Assembly: GCA_907165275.2 (NCBI GenBank)
Contig: OU015657.1
Coordinates: 13,291,001 to 13,355,000 of the forward strand
Origin: Zygaena filipendulae
Taxonomy: Eukaryota; Arthropoda; Insecta; Lepidoptera; Zygaenidae
Direction: 5' to 3'
DNA length: 64,000 bases
In this document: positions 19,900-31,251 of the stretch, in pieces
How the letters are laid out: every line of letters starts with the position of its first letter
Numbering within the stretch: position 1 is the stretch's first letter
Notes under the pieces: model-generated
What the model saw: only the letters and a program-made list of their open reading frames with translations
What the model was told of the DNA's origin: nothing
Databases searched by the model: none
Position numbers and translations under genes: made by a program

Positions 19900-20601
19900 C
19901 TCCATTTGAATCAATTTTGAAGTTTATATTTTTTAACGTATGTATTGTCAGATACAGGCCTCCTCAAGGATCACCATAACTACCGTTCCTGCGCCTCCCG
20001 CATCCAACAGTGGGCCTAATCACGCCACATCTTCCAGTGCGTGGTTGCTACTCAAGAACTTCAGGAAAGCTCTCCAATAGCCATTGTCTCCATCTGTCTT
20101 TGGTTCTTCGAGCAATTTGCCTCACCCACTGCCACTTTGACATTTATTGTCAGCTGGATATTGACTAATCTACGTCTTTTTATTTAATTTATTATAATAA
20201 TTTTATTCTTCTTTACCACGGTTTTCGGCAATCAGTGCGTAGATTTAAATTTTTTCCTTCAAAATAGGTTATAATATTGATACGAAACCAATTACTAAGT
20301 ATTAAATTCGAAGCTGAGTGGTCCTACTGTTCTCCGTGTCGAGCGCACAGGAAGCCGCACGCCATAGGAATGCTGCGGCTTGCATATTTCGGGGCAATCA
20401 AAGGGGTAGTCTGGAAGGTGAAATTGATAGTGTGTTTTAGACGGAAAATACATAAATTAACGTACAGACAAGAGCAATATACAATACACACATTGTATAA
20501 TTGAAGTTTCTGAGATGAACCATGTCTTGATTTCAATTGCCAAGTTTGTACTTCTCAGTCAAAAATACAATGGTATCGGTGATTTTAACTTATCGGGCTC
20601 T
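19900..20601. other. Non-coding stretch, no gene seen
   Basis: No recognisable gene. The 75-codon plus-strand and 70-codon minus-strand frames over 20277-20536 overlap each other and have no domain. Confidence 0.5.
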
Positions 20602-20812
20602 TTCAGGGCCCTTATTCACTATGAGCAACAACATGTCATGCCCATAACGCGCGTCTCAAAAACGCATTTCCAATTATTATTCTTTATGCCCTAAGAAACG
20701 TTTTAAATGTATTTTTTTTAGTGCAACTTCTTTGATTACGAGGGAAAGACAATTTTTCTAGCGCGTTGTCGTAACGCGCCGTGTTATGGTCATAGTGAAT
20801 AAGGGCCCTGAA
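20602..20812. mobile_element. MITE with GGGCCCTTATTCACTATG ends, copy 1
   Basis: Left end TTCAGGGCCCTTATTCAC and right end GTGAATAAGGGCCCTGAA are perfect inverted repeats of about 22 bp. Inside, ACGCGCGT-type words recur near both ends. The element is 211 bp and non-coding. A second copy is at 62964-63196. A small A/T hairpin (CATTGATGAAAA) lies just outside at 20833-20866. Confidence 0.75.
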
Positions 20813-23800
20813 CGAATCTTCCAGTAGGTACCATTGATGAAAAGCTTTTTTTTTCATCAATGATCGGAACAAACCAGAACCTAAAATATTATAGCACGCA
20901 CGATATCATATATTGCGCTAATTATTTATTTTCATGAATACGATTTCAACTCTTATTTGGAAGTTAAATTACTGAATTAATCGAATCGACCAAAGAACGT
21001 TACTCAGAAAACACGGCACCGCGCTATTTTTGGACAAAGTAGGTATTATTTGATACGATGTGGCTCTAGAGGTGTCAAGTTTGATATAAGTTAGGCGAAA
21101 CCAAAGTTAGTTCATAAACCAAAACCTAACACAAACTGTTGAAAACCAGCGCGATTGGCCTTACATGGTCTTTTTAAAAAGCCACGGGAATGAACTCGTC
21201 CGGTGACATTTCCAATATCACTCTGCCTTCTCTTGATTTCAGCCGTTGCTGATACCTACTACCAGTCGTAGTCCTTATACGTAACTTTCATAAACATCTC
21301 CCAAACAAAGTTATACAGGAGACGAGATTATCTTCGCCCGCGCCCGATAAGCGTCAGAGTCAGTGACTCGGCTGACTCGAGCCAGTGAGTGAGTGAGTGA
21401 GTCGCGCAGTGACAGCGTGACTCGCGGCTCGTGCGCCGAGCGGGCACAATAAACACGTCTAGAGGATCGTTAATCAACGACAAACGTTCACCTTCGAGGG
21501 GGGCGGGTTTCCACGACTTTGCTCACGTTTAACCACTGCACTTAGGACAAACGAATCATTTGAAAAATCAATGAATTATTATATTCTTGTTCCGTACACA
21601 CAGTTAAATAACAACAAAAATTAGATGTAGGTATTGAAATTAATTTAAAAAACGCTTGCTGATGATTATAAGTGACATATTTTGAATTTTGAAAGATTTT
21701 ATTTGCCACATGCATATCTAAAAAAAAACATTGCACAGTAAAAAGCTACCATTTTACTAGATTACTAAAGTATTTATAAAATATTGAACGAGAAATAGGA
21801 AACACTTAGTATGGTCAGTTTTGTCTTAATTTCATAGACATCAAAACGAAAAAGATCTGTTGTTTTCAAGTAAAAAATCATCACGGCAGATGTTAAGAAT
21901 AGCAGCATCTTGTTATCCGATCGGACAACTTCCCATGTTGGAACTATTGTTAGAACCGCCCATTTGGCTCGGGGAGCAAACTATCTTACAAAGTTGTCTA
22001 TAAAATCTAAGTATTGGTCGACATTGATGAAACTATCGCGTCGCTTCGATAAAATACTGACAACCGAAAAAAAATTGAGTGACTGTTAAAGTTTGCTAAG
22101 TAGCAAGTCAAGACAGTCTCCGTGAAGCCGGCCCTCCCAAAACAAAGGCTCACCTTGACAGCGCGGTGCACCCCGGGGGCGGTGCGGCGGGGCGGGGGTG
22201 CCGGGGGTGTAGTGACGGTGTTGCTAGGTGTAATTAATTACTGCGGGAGTGGCAGGTGCACAATGACCGGGAACTGGAGGTGACGAGGCGGGATTTTTTA
22301 CAACGTTACCAGTAGGTACGTGCTCAAAGCCAACCTTACCGAGTTTTCAAACTCTATTCTGGTGGGTGAGGACTGAAGATTCTGTTCGTCGGAAATTAAT
22401 TAGGACTAGTCAGCGAAATGAAAAAAATATGTTATAATCCAAAAAGCCAGAGGTTTCTAAGGCATAACTCCAAACAAAAACAGAAGTTTTATAGAATACT
22501 TACATAAAATACTGTAGTATATCGGCGGAATAAAATAAGAAAACGCAGAGACGTGCGAATCCGTTTATTGTCCGGTCACCGACTGACGTTATAAAAGCTA
22601 AACTTACCTACCGTACTTATCTTACAAATACCCTACAAATACATAGTTTTTATTCCTGAAAACTAACACAGCTATTTTTCAGCTGTTTTTGCTAGCAAAA
22701 ATCGCATTTTCTATGAGTTATAAACACGTTACAACCCTACTTACACCTAATGATAGCTTTCAAATAACGGTTACTTTACCATTTATCATCGTCATAACGA
22801 AGAGAAGTAATCGAATTTTTTGTTTTTTAGTTATGGATTTCGGCCAGTTTTTATTATTGTTGCCTCAATGGCTTCCCTACGAGATTATTCAGCACCGAAA
22901 CACCACAATACTGACGTCCGTTTCCGTCACTTCCGCTTCCGCAGCTTTACCTGCGCAATCTGAATTAATCCGCATTCCGACACGGAAACAATGGAGTGTT
23001 GGCTATGACAGGCGAAACCTGCCCGTTGTCCCCACGACACACCTAAATACGTTATTAATCATAATCGACCTTAATGTAGGTTTAATAAAATACAATATTG
23101 TTTAAAATATTTGTTGACAAGAAATTATAATAATGGTTTCGAATAAAGATTATTGCAATGTTAAATACTGGTCGAAAACATTATCTCTCAATACGATTTT
23201 GTAAATGGAACAGAATTCTTTTCACCTGAAAAATTACACATAAGTCAAATGTTAAGCTTAAATGTAATTTAAGTCGTAATTAGTTGTTAATAAAATGGGT
23301 TTTGCGTTATTGATGTGATGTTGGTTTACAGGTGCGACGATGCGAAAGGCCCGACAAGCGGCCGCCGCAATATGGCGGACCTTCCGTTTCCGGGTGCGAT
23401 TACGCGGGAACGTGTGCACTGAGTTATTAGTTGATATGGTGACGTTTTGTTAGAGTTTAACAAGTGTGTAAACAATTTCGTACTTACCTGTATTTAGGTG
23501 CATTGTGTAATAAAATGTTAAAAATCAAAGTGTGTTTAAGCCGGTCTCTCGGAGATGCAGACAGAGACTATGGATTACTACTAGCTATGATTCTTACATA
23601 ACCTCTTTGCCTTGTATCTCTTTGCCATTGTAATTGCTCTTGATGTTTAGTTTGTAAGCATGACCACTTCCTGATCGATATAGCTACTTATTCAAAATTA
23701 AAAAGGCGTGAAGTACATAATTTTGTATCTATGCAAGCTTAATAATAAATAAAAAACTGGCTAATTTAAATGCCTTCTCTTGTAAAATACTTGTATTTTA

Positions 23801-23965
23801 ATGTTCCAAATTATTTGACAGATAGCGGTGTCGTTGAATATGATATGCGGGAACCGCGGATTTTGGGCCCTTGGCCTACTTCATACGTCACTTCCGTTGT
23901 CCACTAAAATTTCATCCACCAAAAGAAGTTTAACCTTAAAAAAATATCAAAATCAACACTCCATG
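20813..23965. other. Non-coding stretch with GC-rich islands
   Basis: No convincing exon. (GTGA)4 is at about 21385-21403 within a GC-rich patch. A strongly GC-rich island at about 22130-22290 contains TAATTAATTA flanked by CAGGTGCAC. Another GC patch is at 22900-23050 inside a 138-codon frame that starts only at a TTG and shows no domain. A short island at about 23330-23420 contains GCCGCAATATGGCGG, including a PHO/YY1-like GCCAT word on the minus strand. These are candidates for regulatory DNA only. Confidence 0.4.
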
Positions 23966-24145
23966 ATAATTTCGGAGTTCTCGCGGGAATTCCGGGATAA
24001 AAAGTACCCTATGTCCTTCTCTGTACCTTTGTCAACGTGCATGCCAAATTGCATCCAAATCCGTTTAGATGTTATTGTGTGATTGAGTAACAAACATCGA
24101 AACATCTAAACATTCACACTTTTACATTTATAATATTAGTAGGAT
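23966..24145 (+). repeat. Short repeat family A copy, head missing
   Basis: Begins inside the family at TTCGGAGTTCTCGCGGGAAT. It continues with AAAAAGTACCCTATGTCC, CATCCAAATCCGTTTAG and GATTGAGTAACAAACATC, and ends TTATAATATTAGTAGGAT. The first ~25 bp of the family (the ACTAGCTG head) are absent. Confidence 0.75.
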
Positions 24146-24775
24146 GTACTTATTATATAGTAAGACTATTTTAACTAGTACAAAGCATATTTGATCGAGG
24201 ATTGCGATACCAGACGAGAGATACCGCTCTCCGAAAGGACACCGGTTGATTTACAGCGCTCTTCCGCGCGGCGCAGATTCGCGGAACGACCGGCTCGAGC
24301 GGCCGATTTTATTGAACGCTAAATGAGAGAAATTAGAACGCTCCGTCTGCGACGTGCCTAATTTGAGCCTTGTGCTAAAATAGATCTACAGCGTTTGAGT
24401 TTTTTGGCGGGAATCAAAGATGGCGGTTCGGTTATTTATTTTCATGTCTATAAAAATTGATAAAAATGGATTTTATTATATTATAAGGTGGACAATAATT
24501 TTCACAGAGACGGGTTTTTATGTGCTCAAGAAGATACATGACATTTCGAGCTGATTTCTTCGGTTTCCTCCAAGAGCTCCGAGAAAGTTCTTGCAAGCTA
24601 ATAGTACCTACCGTGACTTGCTATTTTAAACCGTACAACGAAACATTTTAATAGAGAATATCGAATTAATTTAACTTGAAACTGGCTAAACGCATTATAC
24701 CTATGCGAAAGTCCATAAAAAAGAAGAAAGAAAGAAAGATCTACAGCGTTTTACTCATTAAATATTTATGTACTT
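24146..24775. other. Non-coding stretch with GC-rich patch
   Basis: No gene. The patch at about 24190-24370 is GC-rich, with CGCGCGGCGCAG and GACCGGCTCGAGCGG, and could be conserved non-coding DNA. Short (GAAA)n run at about 24722-24738. Confidence 0.4.
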
Positions 24776-24963
24776 ACTAGCTGTTCCACACTTTTTCATC
24801 CGCGGGCGGCGGGAATTCCAAAATAAAAGTAGGTACCTGATGTCCTGTTCTGTATACCTACTCCCGAAAGTAAGTATGCAATATTTCCTGATGATCGGTT
24901 GATTTGTTAAGGCGTAAAAGCTTAACAAACAAACAAACATACATTCGCATTTTTACAATATTA
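24776..24963 (+). repeat. Short repeat family A copy, diverged
   Basis: ACTAGCTGTTCCACACTTT head, GGCGGGAATTCCAAAATAAA, TGATGATCGGTTGATT, (AAAC)n-like AACAAACAAACAAAC, then the CATTCGCATTTTTACAAT tail. Confidence 0.6.
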
Positions 24964-26086
24964 AATTACAGGATAAATGTAGGTAGGTACGTGATGACAA
25001 AATTATAATACATATTTAGGCTCCGCTAGATATACATGCAGCAAAGTCCGAATGTTCCTACCAGCTAGTTTTTATACGCACTATATTATGCAGCATTTTC
25101 TCCTGGAATTCCTGCTTGACCTCCAAAATTCAGCTAGTAACTATAATAAAACAGTTAATTGCTTAGTTTAATAGTTCCACTCTAACGATGTGTGCTCCAG
25201 TACGCCAGCCTACCCCCTAGAAGTCTAATTGACATGGTCACGTGTGCAGACTGATCTTACTTCCGGCGGAAGCGCCGCTCCGAGTGACTTATGGACACTC
25301 AGTTCCGGTTGATTATTCGGACAGTTTTTTTTTACTAAGTTGAACCCAAGACGCCAAGAAGGTTTCTGTATAAGTAGGTATACTAAAATATAAAATAATA
25401 TACTATATATATAAAAAGGGAGTGTCACTAACTCACTGACTAAACACGAAATCTCAAAAACTACGGGAACCATGGAGCTGTAATTCAACAGGTAGGTTCA
25501 CGGAGATCCCGCAGTAACTCCTAAATTGACGCGAATGCGGGTGAATGCGGAAACAAAGAGCTACCTAGTGTTTTCATATGAATAACCAAGTGTCGAAACA
25601 AACATGCTAAATTTTTTTTATGAATAAGGGCATATCCATAGAATTAGTAGACATAAATCAGCATTCAGCGCACGCAGAGTCGTAGAATTTCTTAGAAAGT
25701 TCTTTTTTAATAATCAATAAGTTTAAAAGTATCCGGATAACACATTTTCGGAGTTCTTTTTGGGAACTTTTAAATGTAGGTTTATCAATGTATCAAGTGT
25801 ATAGGTATCTAACGTTTCTACGTATCGATGTTACTTCGTTACTCATTTACCGTTCGATCCATTAACACATAATGAGAGGTTATGAAAGCGTCAACAATAA
25901 CCCTGCACCCTCAGTCATGCAGCTGGAGCCGCCACGAGCCGGCGTAGCCCCGCTCCCACTCGGAGCCGCCCGCGCCACCCCATGTGACAATGACTCGACT
26001 TTTGCTAGTCGGTGCTTATGAAAATAATAAATCGGATTATTCCATTCGATTGGGGTTCTGTCTTCCGAAGTAAAGTATTATTAGTT
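24964..26086. other. Non-coding stretch with a minus-oriented repeat
   Basis: No gene. About 25400-25560 holds another degenerate short repeat in minus orientation (GGAGATCCCGCAGTAACTCC, TGCGGGTGAATGCGG). A GC-rich patch at about 25918-25985 (GAGCCGCCACGAGCCGGCG) is a possible conserved block. Confidence 0.4.
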
Positions 26087-26270
26087 ACCAGCTGTTCCCG
26101 TGGTCTTATTTCAGAGATCCCGCGGAAATTCCGTAATAAAGTTTTCTACGTCCGTTTTTTTTCTTTTTTGTGTAGGTAAGTATGCAAAATTACATCGTTA
26201 TCGGTTGGGATTTGTATAGTTGAGGCGTGAAAGCGTAACAAACAAACTTGCATTCGCATATGATATTAGA
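26087..26270 (+). repeat. Short repeat family A copy, diverged
   Basis: ACCAGCTGTTCCCGTGG head, GAGATCCCGCGGAAATTCCG, ATCGTTATCGGTTGG, GGCGTGAAAGCGTAACAAAC and a TTGCATTCGCATATGATATT tail. Confidence 0.6.
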
Positions 26271-26874
26271 GACTATTTGACTGGTAAATAGTATAGTAAG
26301 AAGACAACTCGTATATAAGGATGTATGTAGGAAAAAAGTAGGTATATTTATGTAAAATGTAAATGTTTATGTAAAAGCCTCTGCTCATCTATTTGAGACA
26401 CAGACGTAGATTTATAATATTATCAAGCAGTTTCTGCTTGTTTGAAGCTTTCAGTATGATTTGACAACAGTGTCCAAACATGTAAACGGGGTTGCATTTG
26501 AAACAGGCAAGCGAGAAGCAACTGACGTTTCCAGTCCCTTGGTTCAGCTGCTTATTGATACATGGCCAGCAATGTCAGGGCACGTCACTAGTTTGGAAAA
26601 GAAATGTAAGGGAATTGAGGCACAAAGGGAACACTCGCTGTTTGCTTTCCTTCCTTCCTTCCTTTTGCTTTATATCTTTTTGTATTAATTTCGCAGTGTA
26701 TTTTAGTTTTTTCTACGCCATAAAAAATATCATTATTGAACTTTGATTCGAAGTAATATTTATTACTCTAGTTGGAATACCTGTTTTAGAAAGTAATAAT
26801 AATCCACTTCACAACACACAGATCTACTTTATCCCACACCTAGCTATAAGCTTGTGTCGTGGAAACCAAGCAAA
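26271..26874. other. Non-coding left flank of BEL2
   Basis: AT-rich, no gene. Two overlapping open frames near 26461-26746 have no domain and end in low-complexity CTTCC and TTT runs. The BEL2 target duplication CGTGG is at 26875-26879. Confidence 0.5.
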
Positions 26875-26879
26875 CGTGG

Positions 26880-27104
26880 TGTTCCGGCTGCGCCTTGTAG
26901 CAATAATAACACACGTTGGCCATTGCTCATAATCACGTACAGGCGTTTAATTGATATGTAACATACATGTAATATTTTTATTCATTACCCACATAACCAT
27001 CAGGTGCAATAGTTGTCCTTATCATTTCTATAATTAATTCAAGTAAACGATTTATACAAAACATTTTGGGTTTAATTGTAAGCCCCAGAGTGTCGGCGAA
27101 GACA
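26880..27104 (+). repeat. BEL2 5' LTR
   Basis: Begins TGTTCCGGCTGCGCC and ends GTGTCGGCGAAGACA. I compared it base by base with 33491-33715 and found no difference. Confidence 0.95.
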
Positions 27105-28191
27105 TTTAATGGTGGCCCATGGGGGGAAACCAAATTCAACGAAAATAGCTTAACATCAAAATTCAACAAGGACGAACCAAGGTGACCTTTGTGTCAAAAT
27201 TCATCAAAATTCATCGCAAAATTTAATAAGGATCAAGGAGGAGTTCAAGCTATCAGTGCTACGAATTATTCGGACAGTGACGTAGCAAAAGCATCACTCC
27301 GTGTGTTCGCGGCCGCCTAAAAGATAAGTGTCCTCCCTTCCGTCCTACCAATCACCTTCACAAATCCCAGTACTATTTATTCCCGTCCAATTTAACTGTT
27401 ATTATATCGCAATATTTTTACCATAGTAAATCTAAATTCAAATTTACATTTTTAATAGCTAATTAGCTAAAGTTAGTTGGCTGTTTCCAAACATTCAACT
27501 AAGTACAAGGTAGGTACAACCAACCTTCGTTTAACCTTACTCATATCATAAGTGTAAAATCCAATACCTACCTCTGCCCATCTCATTGTGGCGTAAATGT
27601 AATTAGTTAATTTTAAACAAAATATCATTCAGATACGAACGTGATACTAACTCACGCTTCGTATCGCCTAGCTAGGGGTAGGCAGAGGTATCAATTAGTC
27701 AGAGACTCAGAGCAAACTGTCTGTGTCAATACATCTCCTTTTTTAATAAAATAAGCTTGATATTAGACAACAAAATAGATAGAAAAAGATTTAACTGATT
27801 TTAACCTAATTATTGTAAGTATTTTAAATTCACAATTCGTTCATGTTTGTTTACAAATAAATTTGATAAAATATAAAATAAAATAAAGGTAAAAAAGCCT
27901 ATATGTATTAATAGTCGAATATTTTATGGTTGTGTTTTATTGTGTACCTACCAATTTATTATTCTCGTGTGACCTTGCGTAGGTACCATTGCCTAGCGCC
28001 CGGTCTGCAGTTGGTAAGTTAGGTAGGTATATGAACTTTGTGTCAACATCGCAGACGCATCGACTGCGGCTTGCCTCCCGGCGACGCCTGGGCGTGGAGT
28101 ATAATATTTGGTTTACTCATTTATTATCCATATATTTTTAAAATTGCAATACTGGTTTTTAATAATTGAATAAAACCACTTGTTTGGCAAA
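27105..28191 (+). other. BEL2 untranslated leader with hairpin insertion
   Basis: A long leader of nearly 1.1 kb before the gag ATG. TGGTGGCCC at about 27110 could start the primer-binding site, but I cannot match it to a tRNA. A MITE-like inverted repeat lies at 27564-27691. No long open frame. Confidence 0.6.
27564..27691. mobile_element. Small hairpin MITE-like insert in BEL2 leader
   Basis: Left end ATACCTACCTCTGCCCA pairs imperfectly with right end GGGGTAGGCAGAGGTAT. Inside, GATACGAACGTGA and TCACGCTTCGTATC form a second hairpin with one base missing on the left. It is 128 bp and non-coding. It may be a nested element or part of the leader. Confidence 0.45.
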
Positions 28192-31100
28192 ATGACCGAT
28201 AAGGGATCTAGTACTTTAGCCTCTTCACAAGCTTCTAGTACTGCTCGCAATCGTTTAAAGGAGCTAATTGTCAAGCGCAGTTCTATAAAGGGGCAAATAA
28301 CAAAATTTAAAAATTATTTAGCTCAAATAAAGAGTCAAGATCATCTGTCTAATATTGAATTGGTAGAATTAAATCTTAAAATCACAAAATTCGAAGGGTT
28401 ATCAGCAAAGTTCGATAACATACAAAGCGAGATTGAAGTTTTAAATTCAGAAGATATTGACTCTGAAATTGATGAACGTGACGAAATAGAACACGACATT
28501 ATTATTAACATTGCCACGGCAAAAACATTAGTAGATTCACACACCGATAATTCTAAAGATCAATCAGTTTGTTCGCACGATCATCATCATCAAGAGTTAG
28601 GATTTAAATTGCCACAAATTCAAATAGCGAAATTCGACGGCGTATACTTTCGTTGGTTGGAGTTCCGTGACACTTTTGAAAACCTAATTCATAACAACGA
28701 TCGCATCTCACCTATCCATAAGTTTCACTATCTTAATTCATACCTAGAGGGGGATGCGGCTCGTCTAATTTCTAATTTAGAGGTGTCATCAGCGAACTAT
28801 CCAGAAGCCTGGAAAATTATTTGTGAACGGTACAACAATAAAAGGACGCTAATAAATCATCATCTTAAATCTTTATTCAGCATACAGCCTCTTGTACGCG
28901 AATCTGACAGATCGTTAAGGTTTTTAGTGGACCACGTTACGAAGAACTTACGGGCACTAGCGAGTCTGGACCAACCGACAGATAAGTGGGACATATTATT
29001 AATATACATGTTATCGAACAAATTAGACAATCAAACATTAATTAAGTGGGAAGAATATCGAAATGCTTTGGATGAAATTCCAACTCTAAATCAATTTCAC
29101 AAGTTTTTAAATGAGCGTGCTGACGTCTTAGAGGCGTTATATCGCAACAAAAATGATAGTGGGGTTTCTAAAAACATACCCACTACTTCTCAAACACTAT
29201 CACACAATAACAAATACAACAACACACAATTTAAGGTTCAAAACACAAATTACAAAAAATCAAACAATTATCAAAACTCAAATCAAACTAATCGTGGTTT
29301 ATACACCAAATCATTCATTATTACAAATCAAAATTCAAACAAATATTTATGTATCATTTGCAACGAAAATCACAGAATATACGACTGTCCTGTATTTAAA
29401 TCCAAGAGCATAGAAGACAGATTAGTAGACGTTTCTAAGTACAGATTGTGCGCTAATTGCTTAAGACAGGGGCACCCTTCGAACAACTGCCAGTTGGGAC
29501 CTTGTCGTGAATGTAAACAACGCCACAATAGTTTACTGCACAATCCTACTGCACAAACTAACAGTAACGCCGCATTACAACAAACTGAAACGTTAGTAAA
29601 CTTTTCTAATCAGACAAGCGTTCAGGGATTATTATCTACAGCATTAATCGAGGTATCTAATCCTATCACTAATCAATCTGAAAGAGTTCGCGCTCTCTTG
29701 GACTGCGGCAGCCAGTCGTCATTCATCAGCAAAGCTCTGAAAGAAAAACTTTCGCTAAATTCACAATCAATTGAAGCTATAAAGGTTATCGGTATTGGCA
29801 ATAACTGTGCAAATAGCGTCATCGAAACGTGTAATGCGCGACTAAGTTCAATAAACAGTCCGTACAATATCACACTGACATGTTTTGTGTTAGACGAATT
29901 AACTAGCAATATTCCTAGAACGACCATAAACATACAAAACTTCAATATACCTCCTAATTTACCACTGGCCGATCCTAAGTTTTACCAGCCGGCGTCCATC
30001 GATATTTTGATCGGGGCAGATGTCTTCTGGGAGATTTTAGGCAATGAAACAATATGTTTAGGCTCCGGTGGTCCTAAATTGAGGAAATCTCAATTGGGGT
30101 GGTTAATCTCAGGTCCCGTGCAAGTAAAGGGTACTACTACTCATAACAAAATTCATTGCAATCATAGTATAATTAAGGAACAAAGTGATATCGACAAATT
30201 CATTACAAAATTCTGGGAAATCGAGGAGCTTCCTAAAAGGCCCATTCTCAGTCAAATCGAAAAAACATGCGAGCAACACTTTATAAAAAATACGTCTCGC
30301 CTAAATACAGGTAGATTCTGCGTCAGACTACCATTAATTGATTCTCCAGATTGTCTTGGAGATTCCTATAAACTTGCCAAAAGAAGACTTCTTAATTTGG
30401 AACGACGGTTCCGTCGAAATCTATCTTTAAAATCTGACTACGCTAAATTCATTAATGAGTATGCCGAGCTAGGGCATCTTTCAGAGTCAGACATTACTCA
30501 ACCAATAAATTCATATTTTTTATGTCACCATGCAGTGTTGAAGGAAGAAAGCGAATCCACCAAGCTCCGGGTGGTGTTCGATGGTTCTGCTCCGTCCTCT
30601 TCCGGTTTTGCGCTTAATGACATTTTAATGGTCGGTCCAAACATGCAGGACTCGCTCTTCTCCATTTTAATAAGAAGTAGACAGTATAAATACGTTTTAT
30701 GTGGTGATATAGAAAAAAAGTATCGCCAGGTGCAGGTACACGAAGACGATCGCCATCTGCAAATGATTTTATGGAGAAGAGATGAGAATGAACCGATAAA
30801 ATCATTGCGTCTAAATACTCTCACTTACGGCACCGCAAGTGCTAGCTATTTGAGTACGCGATGCCTTTGGCAGCTGGGTGAGGAGCAGAATGATGAACTC
30901 ATTAAAACTATAATCAAAAGAGATTTTTACGTTGATGATCTTATTACGGGTTGTAATGACGAAAAACAATTGAAATATATTCAAAATTCAGTCAGAAATG
31001 CGTTAAGTAGCGGTTGTTTCAATTTGAGAAAATTCAAAAGTAATTCTTCGATTATTTTAGATCAAACCGATTCAAATACACAAGACAATTTGACAATTAG

Positions 31101-31251
31101 CGAATCATCCAGCACCCTTGGACTTGGATGGAGACCTTCTAGTGATAGTCTAAATTTTCCATTAAAAGACAGTTCAATTCATGACAAAATTACCAAGCGA
31201 AGTATTTTATCAAGTTCATTTAAAAATTTTCGATCCACTCGGATTACTTAG
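28192..31251 (+). pseudogene. BEL2 gag-pol, upstream part (Gag, protease, RT) to frameshift
   Basis: The start is the ATG at 28192 (MTDKGSSTLASS); the extension to 28180 uses TTG. Domains visible: a charged coiled-coil-like N-terminus; a DUF1759-type Gag block near residue 140-300 (AKFDG near 147); zinc knuckles at about 387-450 (CIIC, CANC, CRECKQRH); an aspartic protease with LLDCGSQSSF (Asp 504); and reverse transcriptase with GDIEKKY (Asp 839) and YVDD (Asp 915, 916). The frame runs into an unrelated tail after the TKRSILS motif and stops at 31251. The continuation of the polyprotein lies one frame away from the A run at 31222-31226. RT catalytic residues are intact. The 1019 codons plus the downstream part add up to about the size of BEL1 Gag-Pol. 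Confidence 0.93.

Noticed and set aside
22689..23105. 138-codon frame
   Set aside because: Starts at TTG, hydrophobic and serine-rich patches without any recognisable domain, and no splice context. Chance is more likely.
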